Assembly (NCBI GenBank): GCA_018401495.1
Contig: JAGYJX010000018.1
Location: 62,001-126,000, forward strand
Source of the DNA: Rhodospirillaceae bacterium
Lineage (GTDB): Bacteria > Pseudomonadota > Alphaproteobacteria > Thalassobaculales > Thalassobaculaceae
Direction of reading: 5' to 3'
Length of the DNA stretch: 64,000 nt
The position numbers and the translations under genes were made by a program. Of this stretch, positions 16,532 through 26,171 are shown piece by piece (the stretch's first letter is position 1; each line of letters starts with the position of its first letter). The notes beneath the pieces were generated by a model. That model did no database searches. It was not told the DNA's origin and saw nothing but the letters and a program-made list of their open reading frames with translations.

Positions 16532-18719
16532 CTACGCGGCAAGTGCGGTTCCGCGGCGTCGTTCGATCCAGTTTTCCAGATCGCCCGTCCGTCCTTCGGC
16601 ATGGCTGAAGTCGATCCCGGCCTTGCCGTCGCGACACCACACGACGCGACCGGGCAGTTCGCCGAGACCGGGCAGCACCAGCGTGACGGCGGCACCCGCC
16701 GCGATCGGTCGCGACAGAGCGAGGCATGGCGCCGACGGCCGACAGATCGACGGTCTCACAGGCGATCTCGGAGCCGCCGATCCGCAATTGCGCCCGGGAA
16801 ACCAAGGCCTGACGCTCGGCGCGTCGGCGGTCGCCGGCCTTCGATTTGCGCAGGGTCTCGGTCAACCGATCGCGCATTCCGCCGACTTCTTCGGCGAGGC
16901 GGGAGGCCGTCGAGTTCACCGACGCAGCCAGATCGGCTGCCGCGACGGCCTCGCGGCTGCTGTTGTCGAACGACTGGTTGACGTCCTGGATGCCCCGGGC
17001 GGCGTGCTGGGCACTGCGGGCGATCTCACGGGTCGCGGCGCTCTGCTGCTCGACGGCGGCGGCGATCGCGGTCGCAATCTGGTTCACGTCGGTGATCGTT
17101 CTGTCGATCAGCGCGATCGATTCGATCGAGCCGTCAGAGGCGGACTGAACATCGGCGATCTGCCGGGTGATGTCGTCGGTCGCCCGCGCCGTCTGGAGTG
17201 GCCAACGCCTTGACCTCACCGGCCACCACGGCGAAGCCCTTGCCGGCATCGCCGGCCCGGGCAGCCTCGATCGTCGCGTTCAGCGCAAGCAGATTGGTCT
17301 GATCGGCGATGCTCTTGATCAGGCCGACGACTTCGCCAATGCGCTCGACGGCGCGCGCAAGCCCTTCGAACGCTGGCGGGCCTCGTTGGCAACGCCGGCA
17401 GGCACGGCTGGCGGCACTGGCGGATTCCGATACCCGGGAGGTGATCTGGTCGATCGGGCTCAGGCAGCTCCTCGGTCGATGCCGCCACGGTCTCGATATT
17501 CATGGTCGCCTGGCCGGATGCCGAGCGCACGGAGTCGGCGCTCTCGCTCAGTTGCTGCACGGCGCGCCGCATGCCCTCCGCGTCGCCCTGCATCGTCTGG
17601 GCCCGGGCCATCATGCTCTGGACGATGACGCCCAGCTGACGTTCCAGGTCGTCGGACATGTCCAGTCCGTCGGCGCGCAGCTGCCGGGCGTGCTCACTCC
17701 TGAAGCCGCGCCTCGCGGTTCCGACGCCCTCGGCCCGACGCTGCGCTTCCAACGCCCGAACCTCCTCGGACTCGCGCCGAGTCGCGGCTTCCGGCGATGG
17801 ACCCGGCGAAGATGAGGGCGATACGCCGACCACGCTCGCCAAGGCGGTGCCACCGCCGAGGGCGAGAAACACCCAGAGGAAGTGACGGCTTGTCTGCGCC
17901 AGTTCCTGCGCCAGCGCTGTCACGTCCTGGTCCACGACGACACGGAACAAAGTCTCGCCGGTGGTCGACTGGATGTCGGCCGCCACTCGGTTGGAAAGCG
18001 CGTCGGACGGAAAATCCAGATTGTCGAGCGCCCTGATCGGACGCGCGTCGGCGTTTTCGAACTGCACCCGCATCCCGAGCCGCTCATCAGGCGTGGCGAG
18101 CGGATGCAACGGATCGACGTGCAACGCGACTATAGCCCTCGCAGCCGAAGGCCGCCGACAGGTGCGGAACACGGTCAGGATCGGGCGGCCCTCAGGTCGA
18201 CGGGTCTCGCCGTGAAGCAACTGCAGGCGTTCAGCACCGTCGCGCTCGATGGCACGCCGCAGGACGGCTTCGAGGTGGCTGCGGCTGATCCGTCCGGCGC
18301 GGCCAGCGTTCGTCCGAGCCGCACACCATCGCGGTCGTACACGCCGAGACCTATGAGGGCGACATGGCCCTGGGTGACCAGTCCCTGATTGAACTCCTCG
18401 CCGATCAACCGCTCCAACCCGGCAGGATCGGCGGCGCGTTCTGCACCGCCCGAAACAAGCGTCCGCCCCCGGATGCACTCTGCGCCAGCTGGTCCACGAG
18501 TGTGCGATGACGGGCCCAGAGCAGATCGTCGACGGCGAAGCGGACCTGGTCTTCCGCCCGCTGCTCCTGGTAGCCGCGCACGAACGCCTCGTAGCGTTCG
18601 GTCATAAGGGTTCCAACCACCGCAGCGCTGGCCAACACAATCACATTGGCGCCAAGCAAAAGCCAGGTAATAGACGTCCTGGCTACAAAGGCTTTCACAC
18701 TGGCCAATTTGAACCCCAT
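16532..18719 (-). CDS. Methyl-accepting chemoreceptor with C-terminal PilZ domain (multiple frameshifts)
   Basis: Reading across frames gives about 728 residues. In order: N-terminal membrane helix ([20 protein letters not shown], about 17-37); a periplasmic sensor ([20 protein letters not shown]); a second helix ([19 protein letters not shown]); and the signalling hairpin, with [20 protein letters not shown] recoverable near 17280 and [17 protein letters not shown]. Then comes a PilZ domain: an arginine-rich switch (DRRRAERQ), the D-x-S-x-x-G motif (VDLSAVGA), and a last segment [17 protein letters not shown] ending at 16532. PilZ binds c-di-GMP in known proteins. At least six one-base shifts occur (near 18430, 18300, 17480, 17390, 17200 and 16715). 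Whether the gene is functional cannot be told from this sequence. Confidence 0.78.
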
Positions 18720-18974
18720 GGAACCATCCTATGTGCAACAGAAATCCGAATTTCTGAGGCTTTAGATAGGATATGTATTATGGGGTAGTTTAAATTTCGA
18801 TTAAAAATTCGCAGGAAAAACGAAGGGCTTTAGGCAGAACTGCAAGAAATAGATGGGCACCATATTAAATATGCATCAACCATAATTGGGGCACACCGAT
18901 CGCCAAGGCGGACAGAGCGCAAGGCAGGTTGCCCAGCCGCTCCCGCACGGGGCGGCGACGTCCCGCTCAAAGCC
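18720..18974. promoter_or_regulatory. AT-rich intergenic region with two inverted repeats upstream of the chemoreceptor
   Basis: This 255-base stretch is far richer in A/T than its surroundings and holds no gene. CAGAAAT (18739-18745) pairs with ATTTCTG (18750-18756), 20 bases before the chemoreceptor start. CATATTAAATATG (18861-18873) is an odd-centre palindrome. It is the obvious promoter region of the minus-strand chemoreceptor. No sigma factor motif could be assigned with confidence. Confidence 0.4.
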
Positions 18975-19505
18975 TCACGAAAGGAAGCTACGTTCGAGTT
19001 CGTCGAACCGTTCCGGCCGTTCCTGCCACATCGAGGTGGCGACGAACCGCGGCGCGTGCCGGATCTGGCCGACCATCAGCATGTCGATGGTGCGCCCGTC
19101 GGCGGCGAGCGGCAGGAACAGCCGCGCCACCTCGCGGGCCTCGCTATCGTCGGCGCCCGGATAGCGGTGGCGGCAGTACATCGGTCCGCCCCGCTCCAGC
19201 ACGGCGGCGTAGAGTTCCAGGATGTGCGTTCGGTAGGCGCCGCCCGGCAGCACCTCCTGAAGGGTCTTGCCGGTCGGGTCGATACCGGCGGCGATCACCG
19301 TCCCGACCAGCCGGTAGCGAAGCGTGCTGCCGCCGTCGAGCACGTCGATCAGCATGAGGTGCGGCAGCGCCGGCACCATCTCTTCGGGCGCCAGCGCGGC
19401 GCGCGCCGGCAGAAGGCCGCCGCGGCGCTTGGCCGACCAATAATCGTGGAGTCCGGCAAGCACCGGCTCCCGGATCAAGCCCATCGGGGGCGTGGAACCA
19501 CACAT
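18975..19505 (-). CDS. PAS_5-type PAS domain protein
   Basis: 176 residues, intact. Pattern: LHDYWSAKRRGGLLPARAAL, MVPALPHLMLIDVLDGGSTL, RYRLVGTVIAAGIDPTGKTL, and a final strand ARLFLPLAADGRTIDMLMVG. The ATG at 19505 has AGGG 7 bases upstream; a second ATG seven codons in is also possible. It is monocistronic, next to a repeat array and the chemoreceptor. Ligand and partner are unknown. Confidence 0.8.
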   Translation of the reverse strand: MCGSTPPMGLIREPVLAGLHDYWSAKRRGGLLPARAALAPEEMVPALPHLMLIDVLDGGSTLRYRLVGTVIAAGIDPTGKTLQEVLPGGAYRTHILELYAAVLERGGPMYCRHRYPGADDSEAREVARLFLPLAADGRTIDMLMVGQIRHAPRFVATSMWQERPERFDELERSFLS

Positions 19506-19604
19506 TTTTCGACCCTGCGAAGGAGGCCGGTTTCAGGTCGCCGGCCGTTGCAGAATGCCCGCCTGGGTTTAATTCGACGTTAATGGGCTCGCGCCGTGTC
19601 GTTC

Positions 19605-20195
19605 AAGCGTCGGGTGGGTCCCGGGTCACCGCTGCGCGGCGCCCGGGATGACGACCGGTGGGGAGCGCCCGTCACTGTCGTCGGCAAGGAGTGGTCGGCG
19701 GCCCTCTCCCTCGTCGTCATCCCGGACCGGCCCGCCCTCAGGCGGGACGGATCCGGGACCCGCGGTGCGACGGTGGCTCTCCAGCGTGCCTCCGACAGAG
19801 CGTCGGGTGGGTCCCGGGTCACCGCTGCGCGGCGCCCGGGATGACGACGGGTGGGGAGCGCCCGTCGCTGTCGTCGGCAAGGCAGTGGTCGGCGGCCCTC
19901 TCCCTTGTCGTCATCCCGGACCGGCCCGCCCTCAGGCGGGACGGATCCGGGACCCGCGGTGCGACGGTGGCTCTCCAGCGTGCCTCCGACAGAGCGTCGG
20001 GTGGGTCCCGGGTCACCGCTGCGCGGCGCCCGGGATGACGACGGGTGGGGAGCGCCCGTCGCTGTCGTCGGCAAGGAGTGGTCGGCGGCCCTCTCCCTCG
20101 TCGTCATCCCGGACCGGACCGCCCTCAGGCGGGACGGATCCGGGATCCGCGGTGCGACGGTGGCTCTCCAGCGTGCCGCCGACGAAGCGGCGGGT
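19605..20195. repeat. Tandem array A: three copies of a ~193-bp palindromic intergenic repeat
   Basis: The block beginning CGGGTGGGTCCCGGG recurs at 19611, 19804 and 19998 (periods 193 and 194). Each unit holds an inverted pair CCGGGATGACG / CGTCATCCCGG, and a second GC palindrome around GCCCTCAGGCGGGAC. Copies differ at only a few positions. Apparent ORFs through it are repeat-driven and not genes. The same unit, inverted, forms array B at 42640-43200. Confidence 0.85.
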
Positions 20196-20234
20196 GGAAG
20201 GCGCCCGGGCTCCGTCGAGGGATTGGCGGCTCCG

Positions 20235-21020
20235 TCAGAACGCGCTCTGGAACAGACCACCGTCGAGCAGCAGGTTCTGGCCGGTGATGTAGCCGGCCTG
20301 GGAACTGCACAGGAACGCCGCGGCGTCGCCGAACTCGGCGGGGTCGCCGGCGCGGCGGGCGGGAACCGTCGCCACCCGCTCGGCGTGCATGGCGTCGGGG
20401 GTCTTGCCCTGCGCCTTGGCGGTGGCGTCGATCCCGGCGCGGTAGCGGTCGGTGTCGAAGTAGCCGGGCAGGATGTTGTTGATGGTGACGTTGGCGTGGG
20501 CGACCGAGCGCGACACGCCGGCCAGGAACGCCGTCAGCCCGGCGCGCGCGCCGCTCGACAGGTCGAGCCCGAACACCGGCATCCGCACCGAGATCGAGGT
20601 GATGTTGACGACCCGGCCGAACCGACGCTCGACCATCCCGTCGATGGCGCGCTGGATCAGCTCGATCGGCGTGATCATGTTGGACGTCACGCCTTTCAGC
20701 ATCGCCTCGCGGTCGATCTCCCGGAAATCCTTGAACGGCGGCCCGCCGGCGTTGGTGATCAGGATGTCGGGGGATGGGCAGGCCGCGAACAGCGCGTCCT
20801 GCCCGGCGCGGGTGGTGACGTCGGCGGCCACCGGCACCACCTCGGCCCCGGTTTCCCGCCGCATCGCCTCCGCCTGGGCCTCCAGGCGCGCCGCATCGAT
20901 GCCGTTCATGACGACGACGCAGCCGGCCCGCGCCAGCGAGCCGGCGATCGCCCGGCCGAGGCCGCGGCTCGACCCACACACGATGGCCTTGCGGCCCTTG
21001 ATTCCGAGATCCACGCGCAT
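20235..21020 (-). CDS. SDR-family protein with altered active site (BKR-like SDR)
   Basis: 261 residues from the ATG at 21020, preceded by GGGAGG. It has an SDR fold: IVCGSSRGLGRAIAGSLARA, DILITNAGG, VVNITSIS, INNILPGYFDTDR, GYITGQNLLLDGG. The residues expected to be Tyr-x-x-x-Lys are Ser-x-x-x-Arg (LSSGARAGL), and the cofactor motif is CGSSRGLG rather than TGxxxGIG. This fits the SDR subgroup known to lack a perfect catalytic tetrad, so its activity, if any, is uncertain. It is transcribed with the racemase-like gene (24 bases apart). Confidence 0.85.
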   Translation of the reverse strand: MRVDLGIKGRKAIVCGSSRGLGRAIAGSLARAGCVVVMNGIDAARLEAQAEAMRRETGAEVVPVAADVTTRAGQDALFAACPSPDILITNAGGPPFKDFREIDREAMLKGVTSNMITPIELIQRAIDGMVERRFGRVVNITSISVRMPVFGLDLSSGARAGLTAFLAGVSRSVAHANVTINNILPGYFDTDRYRAGIDATAKAQGKTPDAMHAERVATVPARRAGDPAEFGDAAAFLCSSQAGYITGQNLLLDGGLFQSAF

Positions 21021-21052
21021 GCCTCCCAAATCACGTTTGTCGAGTCAGGAGG

Positions 21053-21814
21053 CTACTCCGGGGCGTCGTCGCGTTCCACCCAGGCCCGCAGCGCCGGTGT
21101 CAGGCCGCGCGAGGGCTTGGCCGCCGGGCGGGCGAAGCTGCCGCGCAAGGCCGGTCGCGGCGCCAGGTCGACCAGTCCCTCGGCGAGCCGGACGGCGCAC
21201 GACACCCCGTCGAGCACCGGTACCGGTATCTCGTGCGCGACCGTGCGGGCCAGCCCGGCGATCGGCCCGCCACCCATGATCACGACCTCGGCGCCGCTGC
21301 GATCGACGGCCTCGAGGCAGGCCTCGACCAGCTTGCGGCCGGTCTGGGCCTTGGCGTCGGTGATGTCCGATGGCGGCACGTCGAGGGCGCGCACCGACAC
21401 CAGCCGCCCGGCGAGGCCATGATCCTCCGCGCATTCCCGGTACCAGACCGCCAGCCGGGGCGTCAGGCAGACGATCGCGTAGCGCCGGCCGAGCGTGTAG
21501 GCCGTCAGGAACGCCGCTTCGGCGATGCCGACCACCGGGATTTCCAGCATCTCCTTCGCGGCGAACAGACCGGGATCGCCGAAGGCCGCGACGATGGCGG
21601 CGTCGCAGCCCGGTGCCTGCTCGGCGAGGGCCTCCAGCACGGCGTGCCCGGCGATCGCGGCCTCCACCCGGTTCTCGATGTACTGGGTGCCGAAGCGCGC
21701 CGTCGCCGGGACGATGGTGGTGCCGGGCCCGGCCACGCGCCGGGCCTCCTCGACCATGGTCTGCGTGATCGCCTCGGTGACGTTCGGGTTGAGCAGAAGA
21801 ATGCGCCGCGCCAT
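21053..21814 (-). CDS. Asp/Glu/hydantoin racemase superfamily protein lacking both catalytic cysteines
   Basis: 253 residues from the ATG at 21814 (GGAG upstream). Family landmarks: ILLLNPNVTEAITQTMV, PATARFGTQYIENRVEAAIA, IVAAFGDPGLFAAKE, VVGIAEAAF, EVVIMGGGPIAGLA and a C-terminal VPVLDGVSCAV. In hydantoin racemases the segments FGDPG and GCAG each carry a catalytic cysteine; here they read AAFGDPG and GGGPIAG, with no cysteine in either. Racemase activity by the two-base mechanism is therefore unlikely. It could be a lyase, decarboxylase-like or binding protein of the same fold. Neighbours are the atypical SDR and the carbamoyltransferase. Confidence 0.82.
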   Translation of the reverse strand: MARRILLLNPNVTEAITQTMVEEARRVAGPGTTIVPATARFGTQYIENRVEAAIAGHAVLEALAEQAPGCDAAIVAAFGDPGLFAAKEMLEIPVVGIAEAAFLTAYTLGRRYAIVCLTPRLAVWYRECAEDHGLAGRLVSVRALDVPPSDITDAKAQTGRKLVEACLEAVDRSGAEVVIMGGGPIAGLARTVAHEIPVPVLDGVSCAVRLAEGLVDLAPRPALRGSFARPAAKPSRGLTPALRAWVERDDAPE

Positions 21815-21870
21815 GCCGATACTCCAGCCGCCGTGTTCAGCGCCAGCATAGACACGGAGTCGGGCGGCGA

Positions 21871-23853
21871 TCACCCCTGTCGACGGGTAATGCGCCTGCC
21901 GTCGAGATAGAGCGCGTCGAGGCCGCCGCGCCGGAACAGGGCGAGCGCGTCGTCGGGACTCTCCACGATCGGTTCGCCGCGGCCGTTGAGCGAGGTGTTC
22001 ATCACCACCGGGACGCCGGTCCCGGCCTCGAACGCCTCGATCAGCCGCCGGAAGCCGCCGCAACTCGCATCCACCGTCTGCACCCGGGCGGAGCCGTCGA
22101 CGTGGGTGATGGCCGGCAGGCGGTCGTTGCGCACCCGGGCGGTGAACAGCATGTGCGGGCTCGACGGCGGACCGCCCTCGAACCAGTGATCCTGGCGCTC
22201 GGCCAGCACCGCCGGCGCCAGCGGACGCCAGCGCTCGCGGCTCTTGAGGTCGTTGACGCGGTCCAGGTTGTCGGCGTGGCGCGGGTCGGCAATCACCGAG
22301 CGGTGGCCGAGGGCGCGCGGTCCGATCTCCGAGCGGCCCTCGACCCAGCCCACGATCCGGCCGCCGGCGATGTCGGCGGCGGCCATGGCCGGAGCGTCGA
22401 TCGCCTCCTCGACCCGCAAATCATCTTCGACGGCGGCCAGCGCCCGGCGCACCTCGGCGTCCGGCACCCGGCGACCGAGATAGGCGAGAGCGCCGGTGTC
22501 GGCTCCCTGCGGCGCGCGGGGATCGCCCAGCAGGGTGTGGGCCACATAGAACGCGGCGCCGATGGCGAGACCGGAATCGTCGCAACTCGGCGGCACGAAG
22601 ACCCGCTGGAAAGGCGTCTCGCGCCAGATCCGGCTGTTCGACGGGCAGTTCAGCGCGCAACCGCCGGACAGGCACAGGGTGGTGGCGGAAAACCCGAGGA
22701 TTTCGGCGAGCCGGACCGCGGTCTCGGCCAGACCGAGCGCCTGCCTCTCGAAAGTGGTCTGAACCGAGGCCGCGAGATCGCGCGCGAACGGCGACAGCGG
22801 GTCGGGCAACGGGACGGCCGGCACCTCGTCCGGCGCGTGGGCGACGGCGTTCCGCACATAGGGCCAGGCGGTCTCGTAGAGCAGGTCCACGATCCGCGTC
22901 CGGTCCTCGGGGTGACGGGCGTCGACTTCGGCGAAGGTGCCGACGAACGAGTCCGCGTGGAAGCGCGCCTCACCGTAGGGTGCCAGGCCCATCAGCTTGC
23001 CTGGCCCGCCCATCCCGGTCAGCCCGCAGGCGTCGGCCACCCGGCGGTAGAGATTGCCGGCGTGGGAGTGGTTGAGCCACACCGGGTAGATCCGGTCGCC
23101 CTCACCGATCGCGTACAGACCACCGGCATGACCGTACCGTCCGAACCGGAAGCCCCCGTCGAAGGTGACGATCGCCGCCCGGTCGGCGTCGGACTGGTAG
23201 AACGCGGTGGCAGCGTGCGCCAGATGATGCGGGATCACCGAGCCCGGCAGCGTCCGCCCACGGATCGTGCACCGGATCGGCGCGTGGAACGCCCCGACCA
23301 GCAGGCCGCGCCACTCGTGCGCGCCGTACAGCGCGGCTGCCTCGGTCAGGATGGCGTCGGTCGTGGCGGCAGCGCCCCACCCAGCCGGCGTGAACGGAAA
23401 CTGCTGGGTGAACAGCACCTCGGCGCCGGGATCGGAGGGATCGGTGTCGGCGTCGAACAGCGGCGCGGTGTCGGGATACCGCCGGAAATCCTGCAGTCGC
23501 CGCCGGCCCGCCCCGGTCTCGCCGGCCATTTTGACGGCGAATCCGGCCCAGTGGTCGCGCATCGCTGCCGGAGCCGCCAGCGTGCCCACGAGGTCGGGGG
23601 CATACTCGAACCGGAACAGGCCGGGCTCGGTGAACAGGAACGGCCAGTTCTGCGTGGTGGTCACGGCCACCGCGTCGACCGCGTCGAGCCCGACGCCGGC
23701 GTCGGCCAGCGCCCGGTCGATGTCGGCGATGGTGGCGATGGCGGCGTGCTTGATCCGGGCGTGGCGCTCCTTCTCGATCAGGCTGCGCACCACCCCGTCG
23801 ACGATCACCGCGACCGCCGCGTCGTGGCCCATGTGGATGCCGAGGACGATCAC
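21871..23853 (-). CDS. Carbamoyltransferase, NodU/TobZ family
   Basis: Transfers a carbamoyl group from carbamoyl phosphate via a carbamoyl-adenylate, usually to a sugar hydroxyl. 660 residues. The N-terminal Kae1/YrdC-like domain starts VLGIHMGHDAAVAVIVDG and has the metal motif PHHLAHAATAFYQS, IVTFDGG, GPGKLMGLAPYGE and CLSGGCALNCPSNSRI. The C-terminal domain shows GRSEIGPRALGHRSVIADPR, WRPLAPAVL and VVMNTSLNGRGEPIV. It overlaps the upstream small gene by 4 bases. A sugar or polysaccharide substrate is suggested by the divergent Wzt-like ABC ATPase; it could equally decorate a secondary metabolite. Confidence 0.92.
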   Translation of the reverse strand: MIVLGIHMGHDAAVAVIVDGVVRSLIEKERHARIKHAAIATIADIDRALADAGVGLDAVDAVAVTTTQNWPFLFTEPGLFRFEYAPDLVGTLAAPAAMRDHWAGFAVKMAGETGAGRRRLQDFRRYPDTAPLFDADTDPSDPGAEVLFTQQFPFTPAGWGAAATTDAILTEAAALYGAHEWRGLLVGAFHAPIRCTIRGRTLPGSVIPHHLAHAATAFYQSDADRAAIVTFDGGFRFGRYGHAGGLYAIGEGDRIYPVWLNHSHAGNLYRRVADACGLTGMGGPGKLMGLAPYGEARFHADSFVGTFAEVDARHPEDRTRIVDLLYETAWPYVRNAVAHAPDEVPAVPLPDPLSPFARDLAASVQTTFERQALGLAETAVRLAEILGFSATTLCLSGGCALNCPSNSRIWRETPFQRVFVPPSCDDSGLAIGAAFYVAHTLLGDPRAPQGADTGALAYLGRRVPDAEVRRALAAVEDDLRVEEAIDAPAMAAADIAGGRIVGWVEGRSEIGPRALGHRSVIADPRHADNLDRVNDLKSRERWRPLAPAVLAERQDHWFEGGPPSSPHMLFTARVRNDRLPAITHVDGSARVQTVDASCGGFRRLIEAFEAGTGVPVVMNTSLNGRGEPIVESPDDALALFRRGGLDALYLDGRRITRRQG

Positions 23854-24068
23854 CGCGGGGCTCCGGGCAGCCGCACCGCCTCGGCCTCCTCGATCCGGCC
23901 GGCCGCCAGCAGCGCCTGCGCGAGGTCGAAGCGGATCCCGGCGTCATCTCGGTGCGCGCCGTCGGCTGCGTCCCGCAGCAGGTCGGCGGCCTCGGCCAGC
24001 CATCCGGCGCGGCTCAGGGTCCGCGCCCGGGTCCGGATGCGCGCGGCGTCCTGGACGTCGTTCGTCAT
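23850..24068 (-). CDS. Small TPR-like protein coupled to carbamoyltransferase
   Basis: 72 residues from the ATG at 24068 (GGGGA upstream). Two helix pairs resemble tetratricopeptide units: TLSRAGWLAEAADLLRDAAD and IRFDLAQALLAAGRIEEAEA. The stop overlaps the carbamoyltransferase start, so they are translated together. It is probably a docking or scaffold protein for that enzyme; no catalytic residues are seen and I know of no named family. Confidence 0.6.
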   Translation of the reverse strand: MTNDVQDAARIRTRARTLSRAGWLAEAADLLRDAADGAHRDDAGIRFDLAQALLAAGRIEEAEAVRLPGAPR

Positions 24069-24195
24069 GTCGTTCCCCATCCATGCGGGAATATCGCCTG
24101 CGGGAAACCGAGGCAACCCTTGAGCGCAATCCCCCGGCCTTGAGGGCATTCGCCGGAACGACTAACGTCCCTCGCCGCCCAACCCGAGGTCCTGG

Positions 24196-25553
24196 ATGAG
24201 TCTGGCCGTTCAGCCCACCCTGTCCGCAGCCGCCGCCGACGACGAGTCCGTCGTGGTGTCGTGCCGGGGGTGACCAAGAGCTATCCAGTCTGGCGGTCGC
24301 CGATCGGCCAGATGCTGGGGCTTGTCGCCCCGCGGATGGCCCGACCGCTGCGCAGCTTCACCGCCCTCGCCGACGTCAGCCTGGATGTCCGGCGCGGCGA
24401 GATGGTCGGCATCCTCGGCCACAACGGGTCCGGCAAGTCGACGCTGCTGCAGATCATCGCCTCGACGCTGACTCCGACCAGCGGAACCGTGTCGGTCAAG
24501 GGGACGGTCAGCGCGCTGCTGGAACTCGGCGCCGGCCTGAACCCGGAGTACACCGGCCGCGAGAATGTCTACCTGTACGCCGCCGTGATCGGCATCCCGA
24601 GACCCAGGGTGGACGAGCGGATCGACGACATCCTGGCGTTCTCGGAACTGGGCGCCTTCATCGACCAGCCGGTGAAGCACTACTCGTCCGGCATGTTCCT
24701 GCGGCTCGCCTTCTCCGTCGCCATCGCGGTCGAGCCCGAACTGCTGATCATCGACGAGGCCCTGGCCGTCGGCGACGCCTCGTTCCAGCTGAAATGCTTC
24801 GACAAGATCCGCCAGCTCAAGGAGGACGGCACCACCATCCTGCTGGTCACCCACTCGACCCAGGTCGTGATCGAACTCTGCGATCGCTGCGTGCTGATCG
24901 ACCATGGGCGCATGCTGGCGGACGGCGACCCGGCGATCGTGGCGCCACTCTACCTGCGCCTGATCTTCGCGCCCGACGAGATGAAGGACGCGATCCGCCG
25001 CGAGATCGTCACCGGCGAGCCGGCGGGCGGCGGCAGCGGCGACGAGACCCGGTCCCTGGAAATCACCCCCGACCACCCGCCGGTGCCGAACGGCGTCGAG
25101 GAGGTGCAGTATGTCTCGCGGGGCGCCGCCATCCACAACGTCCGGATCACCGATCGCGACGGTCGACCGGCGCCGGTCCTGATCCGCGACCAGGACTACG
25201 TGATCCGCTACGATCTCCGGGTCGACCAGACCATCCGGCACCCGCGGTTCGCGACGCTGATCAAGACCCTGCGCGGCGTCGAAATCGGCGGGCTCGGATT
25301 CGGCGAGGAACGGACGCGCCTGACCGAACTGATTGCCGGCCAGACGGCGCACGTCGCGTTCGGCTTCCGATGCTCCCTGAACCCCGGCCAGTACACCATC
25401 AACACCGGTGTGTCGGCGATGCTCGGCCAGGAGCGGCAATCGGTGCACCGTCGCATCAACGCGCTGATGTTCGCCGTGGCCGCCGTCGACGAGCGGCAAG
25501 TCACCGGGATCGTCGACCTCGGCCTCACGCCGTCGCTGACCGTCGGTTCCTGA
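24196..25553 (+). CDS. ABC transporter ATP-binding protein, Wzt-like with C-terminal carbohydrate-binding domain (frameshifted)
   Basis: ATPase for export of a polysaccharide or glycoconjugate. From ATG 24196 the first 25 codons read to VVSCRG; at a G run (24266-24270) one G is missing, and restoring it gives the expected CRGVTKSYPVW. Then Walker A GHNGSGKST, Q-loop region, signature YSSGMFLRLAFS, Walker B LLIIDEALAVGD and switch THST. After residue 265 comes a Wzt_C-type beta-sandwich (AIHNVRITDRDGR, DYVIRYDLRVDQ, FGFRCSLNPGQYTINTGVSA). Repaired length is about 452. The partner permease is not in the window. Divergent from the carbamoyltransferase, suggesting a surface glycan locus. Confidence 0.88.
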
Positions 25554-25584
25554 TGGACTCACGTTCCGGCGAGGCGGCCCGGAG

Positions 25585-26141
25585 GTGGCTCGACCGCAGC
25601 ACGGATTCGGCGCATCCTATGACGCGTCGGCGTCGGAAGAATTTCCGGCACAACACGGGGAACGCCAGTTGAGCCAGGGGCCGGACCGAGAAGTCGACGC
25701 GCCGCCGCCGACCGCCGACCCTCAGGCCGCAACTCTCCTCCGGAAGTGGCGGACGATGTGGTCGGACGGCCTGCCGCCGGACCGTGAGCGCCTCGACGTG
25801 TTCGCTCTGCGGCCATGGCTCGGCCACATCAGCGTCTACGAGGCGATCGACGGGGTCAGGACTTCCGGATCCGCCTCGAGGGCACCCGCATCTCGCAGAT
25901 GACTGGCGAGGATTGGACCGGACGGACCGCCAGCCAGGTCGACGAGACGTTCGGCACCGAGTTCCTGCCGGTGCTGCGCGAAGCCCTGCGGTCCGCTCAG
26001 GCACGGCTCCACGTCATCCGGATCTACCAGCGGAAGTTCCGCACCGCGTTCCGCATGCTGCTGCCGGTGCGCAGCCGCTCCGACGGGCCGGTCGACCAGA
26101 TCCTGCTGGTGATCCATCTGGATCCCGGCCAGAAGCCCTGA
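25585..26141 (+). CDS. PAS_5-type PAS domain protein (frameshifted)
   Basis: First frame: LLRKWRTMWSDGLPPDRERL, DVFALRPWLGHISVYEAIDG. After that the frame changes near 25858 and continues DFRIRLEGTRISQMTGEDWT, TASQVDETFGTEFLPVL, FRTAFRMLLPVRS, DQILLVIHLDP. Together these make a complete PAS_5 domain of about 185 residues. The start is uncertain: GTG 25585 and TTG 25669 are both possible; neither has a strong site. It lies 31 bases after the ABC ATPase and may be cotranscribed with it. Confidence 0.72.
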
Positions 26142-26171
26142 CCGGGATCCTTGACATCCGGTTCCGCGCGT

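Noticed and set aside
19605..20195. CRISPR array
   Set aside because: Units are about 193 bp with near-identical copies and no variable spacers, and no cas gene is nearby.
22102..24123. 673-residue plus-strand ORF opposite the carbamoyltransferase
   Set aside because: Antisense shadow with no recognisable motif.
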